Part shown: piece after piece, positions 8,723 through 15,693 of the stretch
Numbering within the stretch: the stretch's first letter is position 1
Layout of the letters: each line of letters begins with the position of its first letter
Assembly: GCA_020722245.1 (NCBI GenBank)
Contig: DYLE01000016.1
Coordinates: 1-21,640, forward strand
Direction of reading: 5' to 3'
From: Desulfonema limicola
GTDB taxonomy: Bacteria; Desulfobacterota; Desulfobacteria; Desulfobacterales; Desulfosalsimonadaceae
Length of the DNA stretch: 21,640 nt
Notes under the pieces: model-generated
The model's database searches: none
What the model saw: the letters and a program-made list of their open reading frames with translations, nothing else
Told to the model about the DNA's origin: nothing
Position numbers and translations under genes: made by a program

Positions 8723-9166
8723 TTAAAAACAGGAGTCCTCCCACCCTGCCAGGTCGATATCCGGAAAGGTGAAGACCACCGGTGTGCATGCCCCCCTGAT
8801 GATTTCAGATCGAATGCACCGGTGCATCGTCCCTTTCAACAATCCCCTGTTTTGCGCCCATGTTTTGGGCGGGTTCATGCCGGCGCCCACGGTGAAACGC
8901 AGGCCGTTATCAGGCCAGCCGGGAAACCGGTAATGATTCCTCGCCTGCGGGTCGTCCGGAGTAAACGTAAAAATCACCTCGACGGCGTCCTTGCAGTTAT
9001 ACGCCTTTGGGTCCGCTTCTCGGATTTCTGTAATCGTCGCCTGGCCGTAGATATCTGTATATTCGCAGGGCCCGCCCACCCTGTTCCCGGCTTTTTGGGG
9101 ATCGCCGTTACAACCGATAAAACATACCAGGCTCATCGAAAGCCAAAGGATTTGTGCCCATGTCAT
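8723..9166 (-). CDS. Hypothetical lipoprotein
   Basis: A 147-residue protein with a hydrophobic N-terminus (ILWLSMSLVCFIGC) ending in a lipobox-like FIGC with Cys19, so it is probably an exported lipoprotein of about 129 residues after processing. The mature part has a GGPCEYTDIYGQATITEI stretch and further cysteines (Cys44, Cys58, Cys117, Cys126, Cys146, approximate numbers), which could form disulfides. No known enzyme motif. Only a weak ribosome site (CAGG about 13 bases before the ATG) is seen. It lies between the coiled-coil protein (44-base gap) and the PK_C gene on the same strand. Confidence 0.68.
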   Translation of the reverse strand: MTWAQILWLSMSLVCFIGCNGDPQKAGNRVGGPCEYTDIYGQATITEIREADPKAYNCKDAVEVIFTFTPDDPQARNHYRFPGWPDNGLRFTVGAGMNPPKTWAQNRGLLKGTMHRCIRSEIIRGACTPVVFTFPDIDLAGWEDSCF

Positions 9167-9210
9167 CAGTCTGTTTTTACCTGCAGGATGGTTTTTAAAC
9201 CCGCCGGTTT

Positions 9211-9627
9211 TTACGAAAGGTACTTGTTTTTGATCTGATTTAGCTCGGCCTTGAGGTTTTCGGCCAGTTTTTTGGCGGCATGGGTCGCGGCCTTGGCGAC
9301 AGCCCGGGCCTGGGCCTCATGGAATCTTTTGTAGAGCGACTCGATCTTGGCGATGGCTTCACTGATCATGTTATCATCAAGCCCTGAAAAATCCACAGGC
9401 CCGTGGTGCATGAAGTCTTCCGCGTCAAATTCATAGGGGACATGATCGCTTACGATTTTTTTCATCTCCTCATCCGAGGGGATTTCAAACTCGCCGGAGA
9501 TGATGTCGCCAAACCGCATGTTGCAGATTTCCTTGGCGCTTCTCTTGGCGATATCCCAGTACTTCTGAAGGTTGATGTTTTCGGCAAAGTAGTTCATCAC
9601 GCGCACTTCAAAGTCTTTTTCTTTCAT
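9211..9627 (-). CDS. Hypothetical coiled-coil protein
   Basis: A 138-residue soluble, acidic-to-mixed helical protein with no signal peptide and no motif I recognise. Residues about 85-138 (ISEAIAKIESLYKRFHEAQARAV onwards) look like one long alanine- and lysine-rich helix suited to a coiled coil. The N-terminal half has a MRFGDIISGEFEIPSDEEM segment. The start is well fixed by GGGAGGAA about 7 bases upstream of the ATG. It lies 79 bases downstream of the antiporter gene and 44 bases upstream of the lipoprotein gene, which suggests a shared transcript. Function unknown. Confidence 0.75.
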   Translation of the reverse strand: MKEKDFEVRVMNYFAENINLQKYWDIAKRSAKEICNMRFGDIISGEFEIPSDEEMKKIVSDHVPYEFDAEDFMHHGPVDFSGLDDNMISEAIAKIESLYKRFHEAQARAVAKAATHAAKKLAENLKAELNQIKNKYLS

Positions 9628-9706
9628 GGGCGTTCCTCCCTTGGGGTTGGGGATGAATCATCTGTCCGCTTTGATCCGGGCGGCGCGGCACCAAACGGGA
9701 TTCAAA

Positions 9707-11191
9707 TTACCAGTCGTAGACGCTTTCCCAATGCGCGCTGAAGGGCGGGTCTTTTTCGCTGTAGCGGAAGGTGAGGGTTTTTCCCTTGCCCGGCGCCAGG
9801 CCGGCGTCCTCCTTCCAGTAGCGGATATAGATGGCGGGGATAAGCTGCCCGGCTTGCCCGGTTTTTGCGGATTTCTTCGGTAGTTCGAGCCAGTCCTCCT
9901 TTTCCTCGATGACCTTCCAGATGGTGTCATGAACCTTGCTTCGCACCCGTTCCCCCACCCGGGGAAGCATCTGTTTTTCCCTGAGCGCTTTAAACTTATA
10001 GACCGATTTTTCCCCGCGATCCAGTATTTTTTCGCCCATGACCATGATCCCGAGGGCGCCGATGGGTGCGGTAAGAAGGATGGAAAGGACCGCCACGGCC
10101 AGGATAACTTCACCGGAAGCCAGGCCCGCGGCAAGCGGAACCGCGCCGATGGCCGCCTGGACCGTGGCCTTGGGGATATAGGCCACGATGCAGAAGAGTT
10201 TTTCCTTAAAGGTGAAGGGGGTTCCGATCAGGGAAAGGTAGGTGCCGACGCTTCTGAAAATCAGGCCGGCCAGGATCACGAGTGTTCCGGCGAGACCAGC
10301 CTTCCAGGCCACGTGGATGTTGACCTGGGCGCCCACCAGGACAAACAGCAGCAGCTCGGCGAACACCCAGAGTTTTTTCAGCTTCTGGGAGATGATATGG
10401 GCGATGGGCTCTGATTTTTCAAGGATAATAAACCCGATGGCCATCACACCAAGCAGGCTGGCCACAGGGACCCATCCTTCAACAGCCTTCTCCAGCCAAG
10501 TCAGAAAAATGGCGACCCCCATTACGATCATGGTCCGCTTGGGCGGCCGCCAGTCATAGCGTTTAAACAGCCAGTAGAGCAGGTAGCCGGGAATGACCCC
10601 CGCTAGTATGCCGGCCGCGATGGATATGGGGATTTCAGAAAGCTTCAGCCACAGGTTGATCTTTTCGCCGCCGTGCATTCCCAGAAGGATGGTAAAAATG
10701 ACGAGGACAAAAACATCGTCCACGGAAGAGGCGCCCAGAATCAGGGTGGGAATCCCTTTTTTTACTCCCCGGCCCCGGTCCATGAAATCGATCATCAGCG
10801 GAACCACGACTGCGGGGGAGACCGCTCCCAGAATGGTTCCCAGGATGGCCGCATCCAGGTAACTCATGTGCAGCAGTCTCGGCGCAACCAGCATGACGCC
10901 GACAATCTCAAACATCGCCGGCACGGCGCTCATGGTCAGCGCTGCCCGGCCCACCCGGTTTAGGGTGTCGCGATGCAGCTCAAACCCGGCCCGAAGAAGG
11001 ATGACGATAAGAGCGATTTTGCGAAAATCCCCGGATACCTCCATCATGGCCGGGTGCATCAGGCCGAGAACATAAGGGCCCGCGAGGATGCCGACAAAAA
11101 GCATTCCCACCAGACCGGGAAGCTTCATCTTTCGAAAAAGAAAATCCGCTGCAAGACCCAGGATAATAATCAGTGCCAGGCTGATCGCCAT
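9707..11191 (-). CDS. Cation:proton antiporter (CPA superfamily)
   Basis: Inner-membrane sodium or potassium/proton exchanger, 494 residues. Residues 1-400 hold about 12 hydrophobic segments of the Na/H exchanger fold. SVDD at 156-159 gives the paired aspartates (158, 159) typical of electrogenic CPA2-like members, after AVSPAVVVPL (123-132), the first half of the crossed helices. The last 95 residues form a soluble tail (REKQMLPRVGERVRSKVHDTIWKVIEE...) that may be regulatory. The frame extends 16 codons upstream to 11239, but GGAGGGAGGA lies just before the ATG at 11191 and the protein then starts straight with a membrane helix (MAISLALIIIL), so I chose 11191. Likely first gene of a four-gene unit. 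Confidence 0.9.
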   Translation of the reverse strand: MAISLALIIILGLAADFLFRKMKLPGLVGMLFVGILAGPYVLGLMHPAMMEVSGDFRKIALIVILLRAGFELHRDTLNRVGRAALTMSAVPAMFEIVGVMLVAPRLLHMSYLDAAILGTILGAVSPAVVVPLMIDFMDRGRGVKKGIPTLILGASSVDDVFVLVIFTILLGMHGGEKINLWLKLSEIPISIAAGILAGVIPGYLLYWLFKRYDWRPPKRTMIVMGVAIFLTWLEKAVEGWVPVASLLGVMAIGFIILEKSEPIAHIISQKLKKLWVFAELLLFVLVGAQVNIHVAWKAGLAGTLVILAGLIFRSVGTYLSLIGTPFTFKEKLFCIVAYIPKATVQAAIGAVPLAAGLASGEVILAVAVLSILLTAPIGALGIMVMGEKILDRGEKSVYKFKALREKQMLPRVGERVRSKVHDTIWKVIEEKEDWLELPKKSAKTGQAGQLIPAIYIRYWKEDAGLAPGKGKTLTFRYSEKDPPFSAHWESVYDW

Positions 11192-11241
11192 GGTCGTCCT
11201 CCCTCCGGCGAGGTTTTCCGCCGGTTTTTTTGAGTCCATTT

Positions 11242-11268
11242 CCTATATTTGACAAAACCCCTTGTCAA
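11242..11268 (-). promoter_or_regulatory. Inverted repeat and candidate antiporter promoter
   Basis: TTGACAA (11249-11255) and TTGTCAA (11262-11268) form a perfect 7-bp inverted repeat with a 6-base spacer. Each arm contains a perfect TTGACA on its own strand. On the minus strand TTGACA is followed after 15 bases by TATAGG (11247-11242), a possible promoter for the antiporter 50 bases on. A short spacer lowers confidence. Confidence 0.35.
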
Positions 11269-11304
11269 GCGTAAAGGATACCCGAAACCGCCGAACAAAG
11301 AATG

Positions 11305-11331
11305 TTGACTTGGAGCGCGGTTTTGTATAAG
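11305..11331 (+). promoter_or_regulatory. Candidate promoter for the four-helix membrane protein gene
   Basis: TTGACT (11305-11310) and TATAAG (11326-11331) match both hexamers in five of six bases but with a 15-base spacer. It lies 86 bases before the start codon at 11417. Confidence 0.35.
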
Positions 11332-11416
11332 GCAAAAAGAACTGAATTGGCGCGGTTGTCCGTCACGCCTTTGGGCCGGTCCAACCGGCCTGCAAACGAA
11401 ACGCGGGGGAATCAGC

Positions 11417-11842
11417 ATGGAAAAAAGGGTAAAGATCGCGGCCGGCATACTTTATGTGTTTGCCGCCTATATCATTCTGTTTGGTGTCTATTATTTACTC
11501 ACCCCGAGGATCATGCCGTATCACGAGCGGTTTTTGGGCAAGACCTTTGAAGAGCTGGACCCCAAAACCGCCGCCCTCAGCCTGGCCACCATGAAGGTGG
11601 TGGGCGCCCTCGCCCTATCCATGGGTATCGGGTTTGTGATGATGATCCGGTTGTACTTCAGCAAAGGGGACCCCTATGCCCGCTGGGTTATCCTGGTGAT
11701 GTCTTTGGTGGCCCTGGCGCCCATCACGGTGGTTGCTTTTTCCATCGGGGGAATAAACTCCCCTGCCCGAAGCCTTTCCATCAGCATTCTGGTGATGCTC
11801 TCCGCCATGATCGTTTCAAGGGGTGGGTTTAAAAAACCGTAA
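11417..11842 (+). CDS. Small four-helix membrane protein, unknown function
   Basis: A 141-residue integral membrane protein with four predicted helices (about 7-29, 55-78, 88-110, 116-134). A soluble loop between helices 1 and 2 reads PRIMPYHERFLGKTFEELDPKTA. No catalytic motif is seen. GGGGGAATCAGC before the ATG gives a usable ribosome site. It lies 64 bases upstream of the cytidylyltransferase gene on the same strand, so it may be co-transcribed with the CDP-alcohol pair, but this is inference. Confidence 0.75.
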   Translation: MEKRVKIAAGILYVFAAYIILFGVYYLLTPRIMPYHERFLGKTFEELDPKTAALSLATMKVVGALALSMGIGFVMMIRLYFSKGDPYARWVILVMSLVALAPITVVAFSIGGINSPARSLSISILVMLSAMIVSRGGFKKP

Positions 11843-11906
11843 GGGTATTCAATAATAAAGATGCTGTGACTCGGCCTGTTACGCCGGTCCGTTGAGAAAG
11901 GATCAC

Positions 11907-12383
11907 ATGATCATCGTTTACTCATATTATGTTTTGGATATCCTGCACGCTGGTCATCTTCGAATGATGAAAAACGCCAAGGCCATGGCCGGACCCGACG
12001 GAAGGTCGATTGTCGGCATCCTCACCGATGCCGCGGTCATGGAGAAAAAGCCCAGGCCGGTGCTGTCTTTGGAAGAGCGGATGGAACTGGCTGAATCCAT
12101 CCGGTATGTGGACGGCGTGGTGGTTCAGGAGACCTATTCGCCCTTGCAGAACGTCAGGTGGATCAGGCCGGACATCCTGCTGGAGAGCTCAAGCCATGCG
12201 CCGAAGGATATTGAAAAGGCAAGAGCGGTCATGAAGGAGATCCAGGGAAGGGTTGTGGTCATTCCTTATTTTCCGGACCAGTCTTCGACCCGTATCAAGG
12301 AAGAAATCGCGCGCCTGTCCAAGGGCAAAAAAAATGAGGGGCCCGGGCAACCCGGAATGAAGCCCCGAAGAAAGGTGGATTGA
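11907..12383 (+). CDS. HxGH cytidylyltransferase-like nucleotidyltransferase
   Basis: A 158-residue single-domain enzyme of the nucleotidyltransferase superfamily that joins CTP to a phospho-alcohol or phosphonate, giving a CDP-alcohol and pyrophosphate. HAGH at 14-17 is the nucleotide-binding motif. LEERMELAESIRYVDGVV (55-72) is close to the same region of TagD- and ethanolamine-phosphate-type enzymes and of the cytidylyltransferase domain attached to some PEP mutases. SSTRIKEEI (126-134) is the C-terminal phosphate-binding motif. The first segment reads VYSYYVLDILHAGH where most members have GTFD before the His motif. The ATG at 11907 with AAAGGA upstream is preferred over an in-frame TTG at 11892, which has no ribosome site. 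It is adjacent to a CDP-alcohol transferase gene, which supports a CTP-dependent role. Confidence 0.82.
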   Translation: MIIVYSYYVLDILHAGHLRMMKNAKAMAGPDGRSIVGILTDAAVMEKKPRPVLSLEERMELAESIRYVDGVVVQETYSPLQNVRWIRPDILLESSSHAPKDIEKARAVMKEIQGRVVVIPYFPDQSSTRIKEEIARLSKGKKNEGPGQPGMKPRRKVD

Positions 12384-12385
12384 TC

Positions 12386-12898
12386 ATGAGAATGGCGGAT
12401 GTCATGACCTCCCTGAGGATTGCGATCACTCCGGTGATCATCTGGCTTGTCCTGCATGATGAAAAGCTGATTGCCTATTATCTGTTTGCCGCAGGGGCGG
12501 TCACCGACACGTTAGACGGCTACTTTGCCCGAAGAAGCAAAAAAAAGGTGACCTACGGCGCGAACTTTGACGCCCTGGCGGATTTTTTCTTCGGGTTTAC
12601 AACCATATTCGCCGTGGTTTACGTATCCCATGCCTGGATGCTTCTGGCGGTGACCCTGACCGGAATCGGTTTCTGGACCCCCATCATCATCCTGATCTCC
12701 CGAAAATCCGGCACCCTGGATATTCCCCATCTGGAGACCAACCTGCTGGCGGCCGCGATTTATCCCACGGTCATGGCCTACATCATCGGCTGGCGCTATG
12801 CCGGGTTTGTGCTTCTTTTTGCCTTTCTGGTGATGCTCCACTACATGTGGAAGTATATTGTGTTTGTGCGCGGCCTTTATGGAAAGGCGGCATCCTGA
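12386..12898 (+). CDS. CDP-alcohol phosphatidyltransferase family membrane enzyme
   Basis: Integral membrane enzyme of 170 residues that moves a phospho-group from a CDP-linked donor to an alcohol acceptor. The complete family motif is present: Asp41, Asp44, Gly45, Ala48, Arg49, Gly58, Asp62 and Asp66 (D-x2-DG-x2-AR-x8-G-x3-D-x3-D), so catalysis should be intact. About five or six hydrophobic segments are seen, which is short but normal for the family. AAGGTGGA lies 6 bases before the ATG at 12386, inside the end of the upstream gene. The gene is two bases from the stop of the cytidylyltransferase, which suggests coupled expression and that its donor may be the product of that enzyme. Members that use CDP-diacylglycerol cannot be excluded. 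Confidence 0.88.
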   Translation: MRMADVMTSLRIAITPVIIWLVLHDEKLIAYYLFAAGAVTDTLDGYFARRSKKKVTYGANFDALADFFFGFTTIFAVVYVSHAWMLLAVTLTGIGFWTPIIILISRKSGTLDIPHLETNLLAAAIYPTVMAYIIGWRYAGFVLLFAFLVMLHYMWKYIVFVRGLYGKAAS

Positions 12899-13120
12899 TC
12901 AACGCCTCTGCTTTTTAGTAAACAGCGCCCGGATTTTGTCCTTGAAGTGGTAGCAGAGGTACCATCCCATGATGATCCCGAAAACCAGAAGCTGGGGGAG
13001 GGTCATGCGGTGCCCCTGCTGGGGGGCCGCCTGATCCGCGGCTTGAACCGCTTCGGGAATCAGGGCATAAAACAAGCCTGCAACGAGAGCGGCTGCGTCA
13101 TTGATTTTTAAGTGTTTCAT
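12899..13120 (-). CDS. Small membrane protein, unknown function
   Basis: A 73-residue protein with an N-terminal hydrophobic stretch that resembles a signal peptide (AALVAGLFYALIPEAVQAAD, possible AQA-type cut near 27) and one clear membrane helix (LPQLLVFGIIMGWYLCYHF, about 41-59), followed by a basic tail (KKQRR). AAAGGAGCCGCA before the ATG is a strong ribosome site, which argues that it is a real gene despite its size. Its TGA abuts the TGA of the convergent CDP-alcohol transferase (shared TGATCA). Function unknown. Confidence 0.68.
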   Translation of the reverse strand: MKHLKINDAAALVAGLFYALIPEAVQAADQAAPQQGHRMTLPQLLVFGIIMGWYLCYHFKDKIRALFTKKQRR

Positions 13121-13187
13121 TGCGGCTCCTTTTTTTATGAATTTTTTATGACCGGTCTGCGGCCTTAATCTAAACCCCGGAAAACCC

Positions 13188-14084
13188 TCATGTGCCGTCT
13201 TTTAATCCCAACAGCCGCCAGAACATCATGGAAAGCCGGTCCAAGGTCCGGTCGGGCAGGGCCCAGGTCAGAAACGCGGCCAGCCTGGCGTCCCAGCCCA
13301 CGATGTAGCGCGGCCTCGGGCTCTTTACCGTAAGCGCTTTGGCCACGGTGCGGGCCACCGCGTCCACGGGAACCGCCACCCTTTTTATCCTTTTTTTATT
13401 TTTAAGTATCCTAACCACCCTGTCAATGGTGGAGCCATAGAGGTCAAAGGCGGCTTGCGGAAAACCCTGTACCGTAAGCCCGGCTTCGGTTTCGGCCTTA
13501 TCCCACAGGGGGGTATAGACGATGCCGGGTTCGATGATGCAAACCGGAATGTTCCACGGCTTGAGCTCCAGCCTCAGCGAATCGGTGACCGCCTCCAGGG
13601 CGGCCTTTGAGGCGGAGTAGGGGGCCAGGTAGGGTTGGGGCACGATGCCGGCAATGGAGCCCATGTTGATGATCCGGCCGCGTCCCTTTCGAACGAGCGG
13701 CAGAAAGGCCTGGGTTACGGCGATATGTCCGATCAGGTTGACCTCCAGCAGGTCGCGGATCTTGGAGAGGGGAAAAAACTCCAGCAGGCCGCCCGAGCTG
13801 ACGCCTGCGTTGTTCACCAGGCCGGACAGCCCTTCGTCACCCGTTTCGTTGGACACGAACGCCACGGCGGCTGCAATGGCCTTTGCGTCGGTGATGTCGA
13901 TGAGAACCGGGGTCAGCCGGTCTGAGGCGTTTTCCTTTAAGGCCCTGCCGTCTGATTCCCTGCGCACCCCGGCGAAAATTTTAAACCCCAGCCGGTCCAG
14001 GTAAACCGCGCAGGCCTTTCCGATTCCCGTGGAGGTTCCCGTGATAAAGACCGAAGGTGTTTTGTTTGTCCTGTTTCCCGGCAT
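13188..14084 (-). CDS. Short-chain dehydrogenase/reductase (SDR)
   Basis: NAD(P)-dependent oxidoreductase of 298 residues. TGTSTGIG (15-22) is the cofactor loop, NNAG at 91-94 the structural motif, and Ser143, Tyr156 and Lys160 (YSASK) the catalytic set, all intact. The Arg-Arg pair at 41-42 after the second strand favours NADPH. The C-terminal extension (about 245-298) with a hydrophobic LAAFLTWALPDRTLDRL stretch fits the retinol/11-beta-hydroxysteroid dehydrogenase-like classical SDRs, which act on lipophilic alcohols or ketones. The frame is open to 14282, but AAAGGG lies 10 bases before the ATG at 14084 and the Rossmann motif then sits at the normal distance. It is transcribed away from the methyltransferase gene. 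Confidence 0.88.
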   Translation of the reverse strand: MPGNRTNKTPSVFITGTSTGIGKACAVYLDRLGFKIFAGVRRESDGRALKENASDRLTPVLIDITDAKAIAAAVAFVSNETGDEGLSGLVNNAGVSSGGLLEFFPLSKIRDLLEVNLIGHIAVTQAFLPLVRKGRGRIINMGSIAGIVPQPYLAPYSASKAALEAVTDSLRLELKPWNIPVCIIEPGIVYTPLWDKAETEAGLTVQGFPQAAFDLYGSTIDRVVRILKNKKRIKRVAVPVDAVARTVAKALTVKSPRPRYIVGWDARLAAFLTWALPDRTLDRLSMMFWRLLGLKDGT

Positions 14085-14150
14085 TAAAGCACCCTTTGCG
14101 AAAAGATGTATAAGTAAACCTGGTCGTTTGTTACTATCCCGAAGTCTTTT

Positions 14151-14166
14151 TTTTGTCCAGACAAAA
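14151..14166. promoter_or_regulatory. Palindrome in the SDR/methyltransferase divergent region, possible operator
   Basis: TTTTGTC and GACAAAA flank a 2-base centre (CA), a perfect 7-bp inverted repeat. It lies 68 bases before the SDR start and about 150 bases before the methyltransferase, and TTGACG (14168-14173) follows directly and could be a -35 of the plus-strand gene. No good -10 is seen at the right distance. Confidence 0.35.
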
Positions 14167-14250
14167 GTTGACGACCTATGGATTAGGGTGGGAATAGGTC
14201 TGCGCAGGTATAGAGGTTTTGGAAGGTTGACATGCGCCCAGGAAAAGGAT

Positions 14251-14319
14251 ATGGAAAACAATCCAACAGGGGTGAACGGCATGAATTTTAAACATCGATT
14301 TGAAAGAGCAATCTGTTGA
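14251..14319 (+). CDS. Possible short upstream ORF overlapping the methyltransferase start
   Basis: A 22-codon frame begins at ATG 14251 with AGGA 7 bases upstream, and has a second in-frame ATG at 14281 behind AGGGGTGA. Its TGA (14317-14319) shares the A with the methyltransferase ATG (TGATG), a typical coupling arrangement. The methyltransferase itself has only a weak ribosome site, so it may be translated by re-initiation. Too short to judge as a protein. Confidence 0.3.
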   Translation: MENNPTGVNGMNFKHRFERAIC

Positions 14320-15449
14320 TGAAGACTGAAGAAACGCTATCCACGTTGCGCAAACAGGCCGAGCAAACGATGGAATCCCTGCACAGGCAGCTTAACCAGC
14401 CTTTGCGGTTTATTCAGAAGGCCGTGGTGGATGGACTCTCGACCCTTTATTTTGACATCCTGGGGAAAAAACCCAAAATCGACGAGGAAGCAGCCCGGCT
14501 GGCGCGGGAGAACTTTAGCCGCTATTTTCCGGAATCCCTTGAAGAAATGCTTTCTCAGTTTCTTGCGGATCCGGAAGAATATCAGCAGAAGGTGGTTGCG
14601 TTTGAAAAAACCTGCCCGCCGGTTTTTGTGGATTTTCCCACAAACCCCAGCTATTACCGCGTGATCACCAGCGATCCGTCCCGCCGGCTTCAGGAGGTGC
14701 TGACCCGGCTTGCCCTTCTGGCAAACTATGCAGATGCAGGCGCTCCCTACCGGGCTCTGGATGTGGGAACCGGGTTCGGCAGGCTTGCCCGGGTGATGGA
14801 AGAAACCCTGGCCGCGCTTGATCCGGAAGGCAAGGGCTACAGGGTTTATGGGATGGATATCCTGGAGAGCAACATTGCGGAGGCCAAACAATTAAACCAT
14901 AGCCTGGGGTCACGGATCCGCTTTTTCACCCGGGACATGAACCGGATCCCTTTTCCGTCGGATTCCCTTAACCTGGTCAACATCACTGATGCCTCTTACT
15001 TGAACTTCAGGCAGCGAAGGCCGTTTTATCTGGCAGAAATCGCAAGGGTCCTGACCCCGAACCGGGGGGTCTGCTGCATCACCAACCCCAATGAGAATAC
15101 CACCTTGAAGGAGTACAATTATGTGATGATGCGCACCAACTACAGGACCTACCTCAATCCCCTGAACATCCTGAAGGCCACGGTCCTCGGCAAATGCTCC
15201 CTGTATATCGACGCCCTTTCAAAGGCCAGGCCGGACTGGGCCCTGACCACCACCGCGGACATGACCAATACCCTCAGCAGGATTTTAAAGGTGGATATTA
15301 TTGATATCCATAACTGGCCGAAAAAAGGAGGGCCTGCCATATACAGCGGGTTTACCTTTGCGGTGAACGCCGAAACCAAAAAACAGCTCGCCCGGTACAC
15401 CGAGTTTCGTGAATCTCACAAGGCTGATGATGAGTGGTTTGATCTGTAG
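14319..15449 (+). CDS. SAM-dependent methyltransferase (class I)
   Basis: A 376-residue soluble enzyme. An N-terminal helical region (1-140) precedes a Rossmann methyltransferase domain: ALDVGTGFGRLARV (146-159) is motif I, and Asp180 in YGMDILESN ends the second strand and should bind the ribose of SAM. FTRDMNRIPFPSDSLNLVNITDAS carries the motif II/III region. The C-terminal part (LNPLNILKATVLGKCSLYIDAL) is not family-typical and may bind substrate. Small-molecule or lipid methylation is the likely role; the target is unknown. Start: ATG at 14319, with an in-frame TTG directly before it as an alternative. The ketosynthase pair follows after 244 bases with its own operator-like site, so co-transcription is uncertain. 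Confidence 0.82.
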   Translation: MKTEETLSTLRKQAEQTMESLHRQLNQPLRFIQKAVVDGLSTLYFDILGKKPKIDEEAARLARENFSRYFPESLEEMLSQFLADPEEYQQKVVAFEKTCPPVFVDFPTNPSYYRVITSDPSRRLQEVLTRLALLANYADAGAPYRALDVGTGFGRLARVMEETLAALDPEGKGYRVYGMDILESNIAEAKQLNHSLGSRIRFFTRDMNRIPFPSDSLNLVNITDASYLNFRQRRPFYLAEIARVLTPNRGVCCITNPNENTTLKEYNYVMMRTNYRTYLNPLNILKATVLGKCSLYIDALSKARPDWALTTTADMTNTLSRILKVDIIDIHNWPKKGGPAIYSGFTFAVNAETKKQLARYTEFRESHKADDEWFDL

Positions 15450-15489
15450 GATTTTTTTCTTGCAATCGGGTTATTTTCTTCGTGACATA

Positions 15490-15513
15490 AATTGACTGAC
15501 GAATCAGTCAATT
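15490..15513. promoter_or_regulatory. Perfect 10-bp inverted repeat, TetR-type operator candidate
   Basis: AATTGACTGA (15490-15499) and TCAGTCAATT (15504-15513) are exact reverse complements around a 4-base centre CGAA. The TGACTGA/TCAGTCA core resembles operators of TetR-family repressors of fatty-acid genes. TTGACT at 15492-15497 could be the -35 of the ketosynthase promoter, so a bound protein would block it. No T-tract follows, so it is not a terminator. It lies about 180 bases before the ketosynthase start, and no regulator gene is in the window. Confidence 0.6.
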
Positions 15514-15693
15514 AGAAATTATGGCAAAATTGGATTTCGGTTGATCAGTTTTTATGCTAGAATATGCCTAGTATTTATCCTGTATAAAATCCGTTAAAAA
15601 TTCTGTTTCAAATCTGTTATAGATAAATAAAATAAAAAATCAAATAATGCTTCAAACAGTCAGGTAATAATCAGGTAATGAAAGGAGGATGGC

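Noticed and set aside
8691..8789. Longer N-terminus for the PK_C-domain protein
   Set aside because: It would overlap the lipoprotein gene by 67 bases; the strong GAGGAGAAGG site and the family start at 8690 fit better.
14085..14282. Longer N-terminus for the SDR protein
   Set aside because: It would add 66 residues before the Rossmann motif without any domain character; a ribosome site precedes the ATG at 14084.
15490..15513. The palindrome as terminator of the methyltransferase gene
   Set aside because: No T-tract follows on the plus strand, and a -35-like hexamer sits inside it; an operator is more likely.
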